The notes below the pieces were generated by a model. That model searched no databases. It was not told the DNA's origin and saw nothing but the letters and a program-made list of their open reading frames with translations. A stretch of 52,851 nt of DNA, taken from the NCBI GenBank assembly GCA_009704985.1, contig WLDE01000004.1:1-52851 (forward strand). The letters run 5' to 3'. Each line of letters begins with the position of its first letter. The stretch's first letter is position 1. Made by a program: the position numbers and the translations under genes. Source of the DNA: Actinomycetota bacterium. GTDB taxonomy: Bacteria > Actinomycetota > Acidimicrobiia > Acidimicrobiales > Ilumatobacteraceae. Positions 8,651 to 17,646 of the stretch are shown here, one piece after another.

Positions 8651-10669
8651 TCAGGTGAGCTGAGCGCGGAGTGCATCCGGGGTGTCGACCGGCTGCTGGC
8701 ACGCGAAGTCGCGGCACACGTAGGCCATGCCGGGGCGACGTCCGTCCCAGAGCGGGGAGTCGTACGGCTCGCCCCAGGCGACCACGGCGTTGGGTCGCCA
8801 GGTCTCGCGCACCACGGCGAGCAGGTCGGGGCGGTCTCCGGTGATCGCGATCTCCGTCGTGCCGGCGCGGCGCACGTCGGCGGCCGCCAGCGCGTGGCAG
8901 AACGCCGCGGGTGCCTTGGGCATCACGCCGCCCAGCAGGCGCAGGATCTGGTCCGCCTGGTTCGCGTAGCGCAGCTCGCCGGTCAGACCGGCGAGGCGGT
9001 ACAGGGCGAGCGCCGCGAGGCCGTTCGCCGACGGGGTGGCGTTGTCCATCAGCTCCTTCTGGCGCACGACGAGCTGCTCGCCGTCGTCGGCGGTGGTGAA
9101 CAACCCGCCGTGGTCGAGGTCCCAGAAGTGGTCGAGGAGCGTGTCGGCCGCCTCACGCGCGTGGTCGATCCAGCGGGCCTGGCCGCTCGCCTCGGCGAGC
9201 CGGGTGAACGCGTCGACGAGGGCGGCGTGATCGGCCGCGAGCGCAGCGTGGCGCGCCCGTGGGTCGCCGTCCGCCTGCCACGAGCGCGCCCAGCGTCCGT
9301 CGGGGCGTCGGAGCTCGCGGAGCAGGAACTCGCCGTTGGCGACGGCGGCATCGAGCCAGTCGGCCCGGTCGAACGCGAGGGCGGCCTCGGCGAGTGTGGC
9401 GAGCATGAGACCGTTCCACTCGGTGAGGACCTTGTCGTCGAGGCCGGGCCGGGGCCTGCCGGTGCGGCGCGCGAGCAGGGCGACGCGGCCATGCTCGACG
9501 ACGTCGGGACGGATCAGCTGACCGCGGTGGTGCAGTCGGGCCGGCACGACGCTTCCCTCGAAGTTCCCGGCGGCGTTGGCCGGGTGGGTGAACTCGTACC
9601 AGTCGAGCACCTCGTCGGCCTCGGCGGGGCCGAGGCCGGCGTCGTGCAGCACCTGTCGCGCCTCGTCGATCGTCCACACGTAGTACGCACCCTCGTGCGA
9701 GTGGCCCTCGGCGTCGAGCGAGTCCGCGTCCTCGGCCGAGAAGAACCCGCCGTCGGGGTGCCGCAGCTCGCGCAGCACGTACTCGATCGTCTCGGTGGCG
9801 ACCTGTCGGTACACGGGGTCGCCGAACGCCTGCGCCGCCCGGACGTACACCCGGGCGAGCTGCGCCTGGTCGTAGAGCATCTTCTCGAAGTGCGGGATCA
9901 GCCACCGCTCGTCGGTGGAGTAGCGGGCGAATCCCCCGCCGAGGTGGTCGTACATCCCGCCCGAGGCCATCGCCTGCAGGCTCGTGTCGACCACCCGGCG
10001 GGCGTCGGGCGCGCCGTTGCGCAGGAACAGCCGCAGCACGAGCTCGACGGCCGCGGTCGACGGGAACTTCGGGGGCTTCCCGAACCCACCCCACTGGGCG
10101 TCGAACGTCCCGGCCAGCTGGCGCAGCGCGGCGTCGATCGCGGTGTCGCCCGGGAGGTCGGTCGCCGGGGTGAGCGTGGCGCTGCGGCCGATCGCATCCA
10201 TGAGGGCGCCGACGTTCTGGTCGACGTCGGCGCGCTTGGTGCGCCAGGCGTCGTCGATGGCCGCCATCAGCTGCAGGAACTGCGGCTTGGGGTAGTAGGT
10301 GCCGCCGAAGAACGGCCGGCCGTCCGGGGTGAGGAACACCGTCATCGGCCATCCGCCCCGCCCGGTGAGCGCCTGCACCGCGTCCATGTACACCGCGTCG
10401 ACGTCGGGGCGTTCCTCGCGGTCGACCTTCACGTTCACGAACAGCCGGTTGGCGACGGCGGCGACCTCGTCGTCCTCGAAGCACTCGTGGGCCATCACGT
10501 GGCACCAGTGGCAGGCGCTGTACCCGACGCTCAGCAGGATCGGGACGTTGCGCTCGCGGGCGGCGGCGAAGGCTTCCTCACCCCATGCGTACCAGTCGAC
10601 CGGGTTGTCCTGGTGCTGGCGGAGATAGGGCGACGTCTCGGCGGCGAGTCGGTTGGGGCGGGCGGCCAT
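8651..10669 (-). CDS. DUF255 thioredoxin-fold protein (YyaL/SPATA20 family)
   Basis: 672 residues. The N-terminus MAARPNRLAAETSPYLRQH, the NPVDWYAWGEEAF segment and the active-site-like ACHWCHVM (Cys53 and Cys56) identify the family. The N-terminal thioredoxin-like domain is followed by a long alpha/alpha-toroid resembling six-hairpin glycosidases (LTEWNGLMLATLAEAALAF). The length is typical of the family and there is no signal peptide, so it is cytosolic. Biochemical function is not established for bacterial members; a redox or sugar-binding role is only an inference. It lies 25 bp from the M15 peptidase gene on the same strand and may share its transcript. Confidence 0.93.
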   Translation of the reverse strand: MAARPNRLAAETSPYLRQHQDNPVDWYAWGEEAFAAARERNVPILLSVGYSACHWCHVMAHECFEDDEVAAVANRLFVNVKVDREERPDVDAVYMDAVQALTGRGGWPMTVFLTPDGRPFFGGTYYPKPQFLQLMAAIDDAWRTKRADVDQNVGALMDAIGRSATLTPATDLPGDTAIDAALRQLAGTFDAQWGGFGKPPKFPSTAAVELVLRLFLRNGAPDARRVVDTSLQAMASGGMYDHLGGGFARYSTDERWLIPHFEKMLYDQAQLARVYVRAAQAFGDPVYRQVATETIEYVLRELRHPDGGFFSAEDADSLDAEGHSHEGAYYVWTIDEARQVLHDAGLGPAEADEVLDWYEFTHPANAAGNFEGSVVPARLHHRGQLIRPDVVEHGRVALLARRTGRPRPGLDDKVLTEWNGLMLATLAEAALAFDRADWLDAAVANGEFLLRELRRPDGRWARSWQADGDPRARHAALAADHAALVDAFTRLAEASGQARWIDHAREAADTLLDHFWDLDHGGLFTTADDGEQLVVRQKELMDNATPSANGLAALALYRLAGLTGELRYANQADQILRLLGGVMPKAPAAFCHALAAADVRRAGTTEIAITGDRPDLLAVVRETWRPNAVVAWGEPYDSPLWDGRRPGMAYVCRDFACQQPVDTPDALRAQLT

Positions 10670-10694
10670 GCGCCCACGGTACGGGGCGATCGGG

Positions 10695-13037
10695 TCAGGA
10701 GGCGTTCAGCTCGCGAGAGTCGTGGCGGCGGACCGGCGTGACCGGGAGGAACCGCAGCGAGCCGGCGGGGGAGAACGATCCCTGGAGGTCGACCACGAGG
10801 TGCGTCGCGTGGGAGAGGTACACGCAGAACGAGCCGTCCGGGTCGAGCGGGACGACGGCGACGTTCGCGGTGATCCGACCCACCGTCGAGTTGCCGTTGG
10901 ACTTGGTCTGCGGGCCCGGGACGAGCGCCGAGCAGGCGTCGGCGGTGATGTAGCCCGCCGTTCGCGCGTCGGTGAGGGTGAGGTTCACGAGCGCGGCCGA
11001 CGCGCCGGCCGGTCCCTGCACGCGCAGCACGGTGCCCGCGTCCGGACGTCCGCCGCTGCGGGTGTCGAGCAGGCGGCTGGCCGGCTGGGGGTCGTACCCC
11101 CAGCCGCCCGTCGACGTCGGGGCGAAGTAGCCCTGCACGTCGATCACCTTCTGCGCGGTGGCGCTGGTGAACGTGCAGATCTGCGCACCCCCGGTTCCCG
11201 CACCGCTCGGGACGACAGCGAGGTTCGCCACGGTCGCACCGGCCACGAAGTTGGTGTTCGACCGTGTCTGCGGACCCGGGACGAGCGACGCACACGAGTC
11301 CGCCGTCACGTAGCCCGCTGCCGCCGGGTTGGTGACGGTGAGGTTGGCGAGCATCGCGACCGCGGTGGCGGGCACGAGGGGGGTGGTCACCGACATCTCG
11401 GTCCCGCCGGACACCGGTCCGGAGCGTCCGCAGGTGCCGCCTGCGGCGCAGAAGGCGTCGACGCGGGTGTCCACCAGGCGTGTGGGTCGCACGACGTGGA
11501 GGACGTTGCCGCTGCCGCCGGGGACGAAGAAGCCCTGGACGTCGACGACGGTGTCCATCGCCTGCGACTGGAACAGGCAGAACCGGCCCTGTGCGTCGAT
11601 CGGCACCACCGAGAGGTTGGCCGAGACGATGCCGGGGGTGGCGTTGCCGTTCGAGGAGCCGCGTGGCGCGCTCGTCGCCGTGCACGACTCGGCGGTGACG
11701 AAGCCGGCCCCGGTGGCGTCCGCAAGGGTGATGTTCACCACGGCCGCGGTGGCACCGGCCGGGGCGCCGGTGCTGATCACCGTGCGCCAACCGCTTCGGG
11801 GCTGCTCGGCCGGCGTGAGGCAGCGCGTGCTGGTCGCGCCGGTGTCGTCGGCGACGGTGAGGCAGGTGCGCGTGGGCGGGGTGACCGGGGCGCCGTTGCG
11901 GTTGAACGCGGCGATCGCCTGCGCCTGTGCCGGGGTGCCGCGGAACTCGAAGTGCATGGTGTCGCGCAGCACGCTGCTGCGCTGGGTCTGCGGTGTCGCG
12001 CAGCCGCCGCCCCATCCGTAGCCACCCCAGTAGAGGCCCCAGCGCTCGGCGGCGCGCACCACCCATCGGGGGATGTCGGTCTGCATGGGCACGGCACAGG
12101 CCGTGCCGCCGTCGGTGGCCCGGTAGGTGAGCTCGGGGTTGGCGGCGGTGTTGAGGTCGATCGCGAGACCCCACGAGTGGTTCGACAGCGACGAGGCCGT
12201 GAGGCCCTCGCAGGTCTTGCGGCTGTTCGACGTGCAGCGGAACACGTAGCTGCCGAGGTCGGTGATCCGATAGCCGCCGGCGACGATGTCGCGCACGAAG
12301 CCCTCGAACAGGGGCAGCGCCTCCGGCATCGAGGTGAGCTGGCGTGCAGCCACCCGTCCGATCGCGGCGGTGTTCGACACGAGTCGGGTCTCCCAGTCGG
12401 CGAGCGCCGCGGAGCGGTTGTAGCCCCAGCCGAGCCAGTTCCACCCGGGCGGAGGGAACGTACCGGGGGCCGCGGACGCGAGGATGCCGAGCGCGGCGGC
12501 CGTCGCTTCGTCGACGACGCCGGTGGCCGGGAGCGAGGCGGTGGTCTGGAACTGCACGACGGCCGCTTCGGTGACGGGTCCGAACGACCCGTCGACGGGG
12601 ATCACCACGCCGGCGGCGACGAGGGCCTGCTGCAGCGCGGTCACCCGTGCGCCGGCGTCACCGCGCTGGATCGGGACCCACGTGTCGGGGGCGGTCACCA
12701 GCGGGGTGGGGAACGGCGGCGTCGGCCAGCCTCGGGTGCCGGGTGCACCGGTGCCGTCGAACAGGCACGACCCCACGTCACCGGATGCCTTCTGCCCATC
12801 GGTGCACCGTGGCGGCATCGTGGGGGAGGTCCACGGGGTGGGGTCCTCGGCGGCCTCGGTGACGCCGGGCGTCAGCAATGGGCCGAGGCCGGGCGTGCGG
12901 GCCAGGTGGGGCGAGAGGGGCGAGAGGGAGGGGAGCGGGGCGATCGATGCGACGATCCCGGTCACGACCGCCATGGCGGTGAGGACCGCGGTCCGCCGCT
13001 CGGGCCGGGAGATCCCCCGCAGGGACGCCGCACGCAT
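10695..13037 (-). CDS. Secreted peptidoglycan-binding M15 (VanY-type) peptidase with three C-terminal repeats
   Basis: 780 residues. A basic N-terminus and a hydrophobic segment (VLTAMAVVTGIVASIAPL) form a signal or anchor. Then come a peptidoglycan-binding domain (VPIQRGDAGARVTALQQAL...VDGSFGPVTEAAVVQFQ), a D-Ala-D-Ala carboxypeptidase-type domain with the zinc motifs SNHSWGLAIDLN and DTMHFEF, and from about residue 420 three repeats of about 120 residues. Each repeat has a V/ANLT-x-AGY/FVTA-(E/D)(S/A)C start, a central N-x-AVVP strand and a VVDVQGFF-type end, with paired cysteines suggesting a disulfide. The likely role is cell-wall peptide trimming outside the membrane, with the repeats for adhesion or wall association. 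This layout is inferred from motifs only. Confidence 0.85.
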   Translation of the reverse strand: MRAASLRGISRPERRTAVLTAMAVVTGIVASIAPLPSLSPLSPHLARTPGLGPLLTPGVTEAAEDPTPWTSPTMPPRCTDGQKASGDVGSCLFDGTGAPGTRGWPTPPFPTPLVTAPDTWVPIQRGDAGARVTALQQALVAAGVVIPVDGSFGPVTEAAVVQFQTTASLPATGVVDEATAAALGILASAAPGTFPPPGWNWLGWGYNRSAALADWETRLVSNTAAIGRVAARQLTSMPEALPLFEGFVRDIVAGGYRITDLGSYVFRCTSNSRKTCEGLTASSLSNHSWGLAIDLNTAANPELTYRATDGGTACAVPMQTDIPRWVVRAAERWGLYWGGYGWGGGCATPQTQRSSVLRDTMHFEFRGTPAQAQAIAAFNRNGAPVTPPTRTCLTVADDTGATSTRCLTPAEQPRSGWRTVISTGAPAGATAAVVNITLADATGAGFVTAESCTATSAPRGSSNGNATPGIVSANLSVVPIDAQGRFCLFQSQAMDTVVDVQGFFVPGGSGNVLHVVRPTRLVDTRVDAFCAAGGTCGRSGPVSGGTEMSVTTPLVPATAVAMLANLTVTNPAAAGYVTADSCASLVPGPQTRSNTNFVAGATVANLAVVPSGAGTGGAQICTFTSATAQKVIDVQGYFAPTSTGGWGYDPQPASRLLDTRSGGRPDAGTVLRVQGPAGASAALVNLTLTDARTAGYITADACSALVPGPQTKSNGNSTVGRITANVAVVPLDPDGSFCVYLSHATHLVVDLQGSFSPAGSLRFLPVTPVRRHDSRELNAS

Positions 13038-13185
13038 GGAGGAGGTATCGGCCCGGCGGACCAGGGGCTTGACCTCGGACGGTCGAACCCCTGGTCAGCG
13101 CGGGCGCGAGGTCGAGTGGGCGGGTACCCGACCTCGATCGTGACGACGGCCCATGGGGTGGCGGGTCGCCGTCGGAGCGACGTGA

Positions 13186-13731
13186 TCAGTCGTCGTCGCT
13201 GTCGTCGTCGGAGTCGTCGTCCGAGCCGCTCTTGCCGCTGTGATCGTCGTCGGAGTCGTCGTCGTCATCGTCGTCGTCGTCGTGATCGTCACGGTCGTCG
13301 CCCGGCTCGTCGCGGTCGTCGCGATCGCGGTCGCCGCCGTTGTCGTCGATCGTCGTCACGGTGACCGACGGGTCGCTGGTGGAGGGACCCGTGGTCGAGG
13401 TGCTGTCGTCGTCGTCATCGTCGTCGTCGATGCTGTTCGACGGTGCGGTCCCGTCGGTCGCCGTCGTCGTCGGCGTGGGGGTGGTCGGCGTCGGGGTCGT
13501 CGGCGTCGTCGGCACGGTGGCCGTCGGTGTGGTCACGGTCGTGACCGACGTGGTGCTGGTGCTGTCAGGCGTGGTGGCGACCGTGACGGCCGACGTGACC
13601 GACGGCTGCGTCGGCGTCGGAGCGATCTCGGCTCGGGGGCCGATCAGGGCGGCCGACACGGGGACGGCGAGGCCGGTGACGGCGAGGCCGGCGGCGGCCC
13701 AGATGGCGAGACGCTTGGCGGTGGGGTTCAC
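13186..13731 (-). CDS. Exported Thr- and Asp-rich low-complexity protein
   Basis: 181 residues. The N-terminus MNPTAKRLAIWAAAGLAVTGLAVPVSAALIG is a clear signal peptide or anchor. The rest is low complexity: a Thr/Pro/Val region (residues about 40-95) and then a very acidic Asp/Ser tail with several runs of aspartate broken by Arg, His and Gly. No folded domain is visible. Such a tail could bind calcium or other divalent ions at the surface, but this is inference. The gene's DNA is a near-continuous GTC/GAC trinucleotide repeat, making replication slippage and length variation likely. It sits alone, 148 bp from the start of the peptidase gene and 112 bp from fabI. Confidence 0.7.
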   Translation of the reverse strand: MNPTAKRLAIWAAAGLAVTGLAVPVSAALIGPRAEIAPTPTQPSVTSAVTVATTPDSTSTTSVTTVTTPTATVPTTPTTPTPTTPTPTTTATDGTAPSNSIDDDDDDDDSTSTTGPSTSDPSVTVTTIDDNGGDRDRDDRDEPGDDRDDHDDDDDDDDDSDDDHSGKSGSDDDSDDDSDDD

Positions 13732-13843
13732 AGGTGCTCCTCGGGGGGGTGTGCAACTTCGCTGCAGCGGACACCGGTGACACGCCGCCCGTGCGGAGCG
13801 GGTTTGGTCGGATCGCGAGATTCTCCGGCCGGCCGCCGGTCAC

Positions 13844-14614
13844 TCACGCACCGACGGCGTGGTACCCACCGTCGACGTGGATCATCGATCCGGTCGTGGC
13901 CGGGAACCAGTCGCTCATCAGGGCCACGCAGGCCTTCGCCACCGCGCTGGAATCGGTGACGTCCCAGCCGAGCGGTGCCCGGTCGTCCCACACGTCCTCG
14001 AACTTCTTGAAGCCGGGGATGCTCTTGGCGGCCATGGTCTTCACCGGCCCGGCGGCCACCAGGTTGCAGCGGATGCCCTTCGGCCCGAGTTCCTTCGCGA
14101 GATACCGGTTCACGCTCTCGAGCGCGCTCTTGGCGACACCCATCCAGTTGTACGCGGGCCAGGCGACGGTGTTGTCGAAGTCCAGACCGACGAAGGCACC
14201 ACCGTTCGACATCAGCGGCACGAAGGCGTCGGCGAGCGCCTTGTACGAGTAGGCCGAGATGTTGATCGCGATCTGCACGTCGTCCCACGTGGCTGCCATG
14301 AAGTCGTCGCCGAGGCACACCTCGGGGGCGAAGCCGATGGAGTGGAGCACGGCGTCCACACGACCGTCGAAGTGCATCGCCGCCGCCTCGCGGGCGCTGA
14401 CGAGGTGTTCGGGTCGGGTGACGTCGAGCTCGTGCACCGGTGCCGGCTTCGGCAGCTTGCGGGCGGTGCGCTCGGTGAGGCTCAGGGCGCGTCCGGCCCC
14501 GGTGAGCATCACGTTCGCACCCTCCTGCTGCGCGATGGTGGCCACGCCGAACGCGAGCGACGCGTCCGTGAGCACACCGGTGATGACGACGTTCTTCCCC
14601 TCGAGCAGACCCAT
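13844..14614 (-). CDS. fabI: Enoyl-[acyl-carrier-protein] reductase, InhA/FabI type
   Basis: 256 residues. It catalyses the last reductive step of type II fatty-acid elongation with NADH. The N-terminus MGLLEGKNVVITGVLTDASLAFGVA is the variant FabI nucleotide-binding motif. The active site is PAYNWMGVAKSALESVNRYLAKE (catalytic Tyr and Lys seven residues apart), followed by NLVAAGPVKTMAAKSIPGF; this block is strikingly like mycobacterial InhA. It ends with the family's TGSMIHVDGGYHAVGA. Length is close to FabI (about 260) and a little shorter than InhA (269). It is transcribed away from npdG, with an 11-bp tandem repeat between the two. Confidence 0.95.
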   Translation of the reverse strand: MGLLEGKNVVITGVLTDASLAFGVATIAQQEGANVMLTGAGRALSLTERTARKLPKPAPVHELDVTRPEHLVSAREAAAMHFDGRVDAVLHSIGFAPEVCLGDDFMAATWDDVQIAINISAYSYKALADAFVPLMSNGGAFVGLDFDNTVAWPAYNWMGVAKSALESVNRYLAKELGPKGIRCNLVAAGPVKTMAAKSIPGFKKFEDVWDDRAPLGWDVTDSSAVAKACVALMSDWFPATTGSMIHVDGGYHAVGA

Positions 14615-14676
14615 GTCGCTGCAACCTAGTGGCTGGCCGGCCTCGACCAGGGTGGCTCGCCGGTCGTGAGCGACTC

Positions 14677-14728
14677 CACGTGCACGTCACGTGCACGTCA
14701 CGAGCACGTCACGTGCACGTCACGTGCG
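14677..14728. repeat. 11-bp tandem repeat between fabI and npdG
   Basis: The unit CACGTGCACGT occurs four times head to tail (14677, 14688, 14699 with one change to CACGAGCACGT, 14710), followed by a partial fifth unit. It lies in the divergent promoter region, 62 bp from the fabI start and about 50 bp before npdG. The 11-bp period places each palindromic CACGTG core on nearly the same DNA face, so an operator array is plausible. Confidence 0.8.
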
Positions 14729-14779
14729 CCGTCGTCCGAGCCTTGGGGCGTGGTGGTGCCACTGTGCAAGGCTGTCGTC

Positions 14780-15457
14780 GTGCGCATCGGGATTCTGGGA
14801 GGGACCGGGCCGGCCGGCAGCGCGCTGGCGGCCCGGCTCGCGTCGATCGGCTACGAGGCGGTGATCGGCTCGCGATCGAAGTACCGCGCGATGGAGGCCC
14901 GCGACGGCATGGTGCAGCGGTGGCCCGCCATCGAGCCGCTGCTGAGCTACGGCGACAACGCGGCGGCGGCCGCGTGCGACGTCGTGGTGATCGCGACGCC
15001 GTGGGACTCCGCGGCCACCACGGCGCAGGAGAACGAGGCCGCCCTCGCTGGCAAGGTGGTCGTGAGCATGGCGAACGCGCTCGTGCGGGTGGGACACGAG
15101 TTCCAGCCGCTGGTGCCACCCCGTGGCAGCGTTGCCGCCCACGTCCAGGCCGCCGTCCCGGCGGCGCGCATCGTGGCCGCCTTCCACCACCTGCCCGCCA
15201 CCGAGCTCGGCCACCTCGGCGAGCCGATCGACAGCGACGTGCTGATCTGCGGCGACGACAAGGAGGCCGTGCGGACCATCAGTGAGATCGTCTCGAAGAT
15301 TCCCGGCTGCCGTCCGCTCGACGCAGGCGAGCTGTCGAACGCCACGGCGATCGAGGCGTTCACGGCGGTGCTGCTGCAGCTGAACGTCCGCTACAAGACG
15401 AGGGTGGCGCCGAAGCTGACCGGAATCAAGCGCGACCCGCGGGCGTTGCAGGCCTGA
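14780..15457 (+). CDS. npdG: F420-dependent NADP reductase (NpdG family)
   Basis: 225 residues from the GTG at 14780, chosen because it places the Rossmann motif directly at the N-terminus (MRIGILGGTGPAGSALAARLASIGYEAVIGSRS). The SR(S)K pair after the second strand fits 2'-phosphate recognition of NADP. Further family signatures are VVVIATPWDSA, KVVVSMANAL and a late segment beginning FHHLPATEL. It moves hydride between F420H2 and NADP+. The next gene, mshC, starts three bases after the stop codon, so the two form an operon linking F420/NADPH and mycothiol redox systems. Length matches the family (about 210-230). Confidence 0.9.
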   Translation: MRIGILGGTGPAGSALAARLASIGYEAVIGSRSKYRAMEARDGMVQRWPAIEPLLSYGDNAAAAACDVVVIATPWDSAATTAQENEAALAGKVVVSMANALVRVGHEFQPLVPPRGSVAAHVQAAVPAARIVAAFHHLPATELGHLGEPIDSDVLICGDDKEAVRTISEIVSKIPGCRPLDAGELSNATAIEAFTAVLLQLNVRYKTRVAPKLTGIKRDPRALQA

Positions 15458-15459
15458 CG

Positions 15460-16599
15460 ATGCAGCTCTACGACACCGCCCGACGGGCCGTGGTGCCGTT
15501 CGAACCGGGGGAGCAGGTGCTGATGTACACCTGCGGCATCACCCCGTACGACGCGACCCACCTCGGCCATGCTGCGACGTTCATCACCTACGACGTGCTG
15601 CAGCGTCGGCTGATCGACCTCGGTCATTCGGTGAAATGCGTCCGCAACGTCACCGACGTCGACGACCCGCTCTTCGCGAAGGCGCGCGAGTTGGGGGTGC
15701 ACTACCTCGACCTCGCCGCCGGCGAGGAGGCCCGATTCGAGCGCGACATGGTGGCGCTCAACGCACTGCCCGTGTACTCCACCCCGCGTGCGTCGTCGGC
15801 GATCCCCGACATCCGCGGCTTCATCGGCATGGTGCTCGAGCGTGGGTTCGCCTACGAGGCCGGCGGCAGCGTGTACTTCGACGTCTCGAGGTTCCCGAGC
15901 TTCGGTTCCGTGAGCCACTACTCCCGCGAGCAGATGATCGACTTCGCCCGCCAGCGCGGCGGCAACGTCGACGACCCGCACAAGCGCGACCCGCTCGACT
16001 TCGTGCTGTGGCACCCGTCGGCGCCGGACGAGCCGAGCTGGGACACCCTGTGGGGCCCGGGTCGTCCCGGCTGGCACATCGAGTGCAGCGCGCTCGCGCT
16101 GCGCGAGCTGGGCACCACGATCGACCTCCATGGCGGTGGTAGCGATCTCATCTTCCCGCACCACGAGTGCGAGCGTGCCCAGAGCGAGGCGGCGACGGGT
16201 GAGCCGTTCGTGAAGCACTGGATGCACGTGGCGATGGTGTACATGGACGGTCACAAGATGTCGAAGAGCCTCGGCAACCTCGTGTTCGTCGACAAGCTCC
16301 GCACCGAGTGGGACCCGCGGTCGATCCGGCTCGCGATCATCGAGCACCACTACCGATACGAGTGGGAGTGGGACACCACGTTGATGCCGCGCAACCGCGA
16401 TCGGCTGGAGGCCTGGTGCCTGGCGTCGGGTGGGGACGGCGCCGCCACGGGTGCCGGTGACGAGGCGGTGCTCGCCGACGTGCGCGCGGCGCTCGACGAC
16501 GACCTCGACACGCCGGGTGCGCTGGCGGCGATCGACGCCGCTGCGGCTCGCGGGGTGAACGTGCGCGCCGCGGCGGCGCTCCTCGGCGTCGACCTCTGA
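15460..16599 (+). CDS. mshC: Mycothiol cysteine ligase (MshC)
   Basis: 379 residues. The protein is a short class I cysteinyl-tRNA-synthetase-like enzyme with MYTCGITPYDATHLGHA (zinc-binding Cys and HIGH-like LGHA), GWHIECSALA, HGGGSDLIFPHHECERAQSEA and KMSKSLGN. The TPYDATHLGHA sequence and the loss of the tRNA-binding C-terminal domain indicate MshC, which joins cysteine to glucosaminyl-inositol in mycothiol synthesis, rather than CysS. It is somewhat shorter than mycobacterial MshC (about 412) because the N-terminal extension is absent. It follows npdG with only two intervening bases. This is good evidence that the host makes mycothiol. Confidence 0.93.
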   Translation: MQLYDTARRAVVPFEPGEQVLMYTCGITPYDATHLGHAATFITYDVLQRRLIDLGHSVKCVRNVTDVDDPLFAKARELGVHYLDLAAGEEARFERDMVALNALPVYSTPRASSAIPDIRGFIGMVLERGFAYEAGGSVYFDVSRFPSFGSVSHYSREQMIDFARQRGGNVDDPHKRDPLDFVLWHPSAPDEPSWDTLWGPGRPGWHIECSALALRELGTTIDLHGGGSDLIFPHHECERAQSEAATGEPFVKHWMHVAMVYMDGHKMSKSLGNLVFVDKLRTEWDPRSIRLAIIEHHYRYEWEWDTTLMPRNRDRLEAWCLASGGDGAATGAGDEAVLADVRAALDDDLDTPGALAAIDAAAARGVNVRAAAALLGVDL

Positions 16600-16789
16600 T
16601 CCCGGTCCTGGTTCCGGTCCCGCGGGTCGTGGACGGTCGCGGGTGCATCTCGTGGTGACCGACGCGACACACAGTGTTCACACGAAATCGGTTTCCTGTC
16701 TTCCGGAGCGTGACCGGGCTCGTCTAGATTCTCGGCGGCGGTGGCACGGTTCCGGGTGCCGCCTGCACGATCCGTGGGAGGCCGCGTCG

Positions 16790-17560
16790 ATGAACGCCGA
16801 GGGTGCGGGCAAGCTGCAGACCCGGTTCCGTCGCGTCGCCCGACCGGTGGCGTCCAAGCTGTGGCGGTTCCACCTCGAGGGCTTCGACCGGCTCCCGGCC
16901 GAGGGCCCGGCGATCCTGGCGCCCAACCACGTCAGCTTCCTCGACAGCGCGTTCTTGATGCTGCAGGTCCCGCGCAACATCAGCTTCGTCGGCAAGGCCG
17001 AGTACATGGACTCGTGGAAGACGAAGTTCCTGTTCCCGGCGATGGGCATGATCCCGATCGACCGCTCGGGTGGCGACAAGAGCCAGGCGGCGCTCGACAC
17101 GGCCGAGCGCGTGCTTCGCCGCGGCGAACTGTTCGGCATCTTCCCCGAGGGCACGCGCAGTCGGGACGGCTACCTCTACAAGGGCCGCACGGGAGCGGCC
17201 CGGCTCGCGCTCAAGGTGGGGTGTCCGATCTTCCCCGTCGGCGTGATCGGCACGCGTGAGATCCAGCCGCCCGACGCGAAGATGCCGAAGGTGCGGATGG
17301 CCTGCACGATCCGCATCGGTCGCCCGATCAAGGTGGAGCGCTACCTGGACCGGGCCGAGGACCATCGGGTGCTGCGTCAGATCACCGACGAGCTGATGTT
17401 CGAGATCCGCGAGCTCACCGGCCAGGAGTACCGCAACGTGTACGCCGGCAAGTCCGCCGACGCCGAGTCCGTGCCCGCCCCGGCCCGGATCGCCCACGTG
17501 AGCGACGAGCCGGTGCCGGTGCACGGCGGGATCGAGATGGCGGGCGCCGCAGCGAGCTGA
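16790..17560 (+). CDS. 1-acyl-sn-glycerol-3-phosphate acyltransferase-like protein (PlsC family)
   Basis: 256 residues from the ATG at 16790, with GGGAGG at 16776-16781 eight bases upstream. It has the PlsC-type motifs: NHVSFLD (His47 and Asp52, the HX4D catalytic pair), a FVGKAEYMDSW block, IPIDRSGG, and FPEGTRSRDGYLYKGRTGAARLAL, then FPVGVIGT. The role is transfer of an acyl chain to lysophosphatidic acid or a related lysolipid at the membrane. The last 40 residues are low-complexity Pro/Ala/Val and look disordered. It stands between mshC and thrS with separate leaders on both sides. Confidence 0.92.
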   Translation: MNAEGAGKLQTRFRRVARPVASKLWRFHLEGFDRLPAEGPAILAPNHVSFLDSAFLMLQVPRNISFVGKAEYMDSWKTKFLFPAMGMIPIDRSGGDKSQAALDTAERVLRRGELFGIFPEGTRSRDGYLYKGRTGAARLALKVGCPIFPVGVIGTREIQPPDAKMPKVRMACTIRIGRPIKVERYLDRAEDHRVLRQITDELMFEIRELTGQEYRNVYAGKSADAESVPAPARIAHVSDEPVPVHGGIEMAGAAAS

Positions 17561-17646
17561 CGGGCGGCGCCGCCGCCGGACGGTCGCGAGCGGCACGGAA
17601 ACCCTCCCTGTCGGCTCCGGACGCCGCTCGTAGACTCGACCCCGCT

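Noticed and set aside
13195..13460. Repeated GTCGTC tracts as a possible CRISPR array
   Set aside because: They are triplet repeats in frame with a signal-peptide protein, with no repeat-spacer periodicity.
17561..17646. T-box leader before thrS
   Set aside because: Only 86 bp separate plsC and thrS and no specifier loop or TGGN-type bulge is recognisable.
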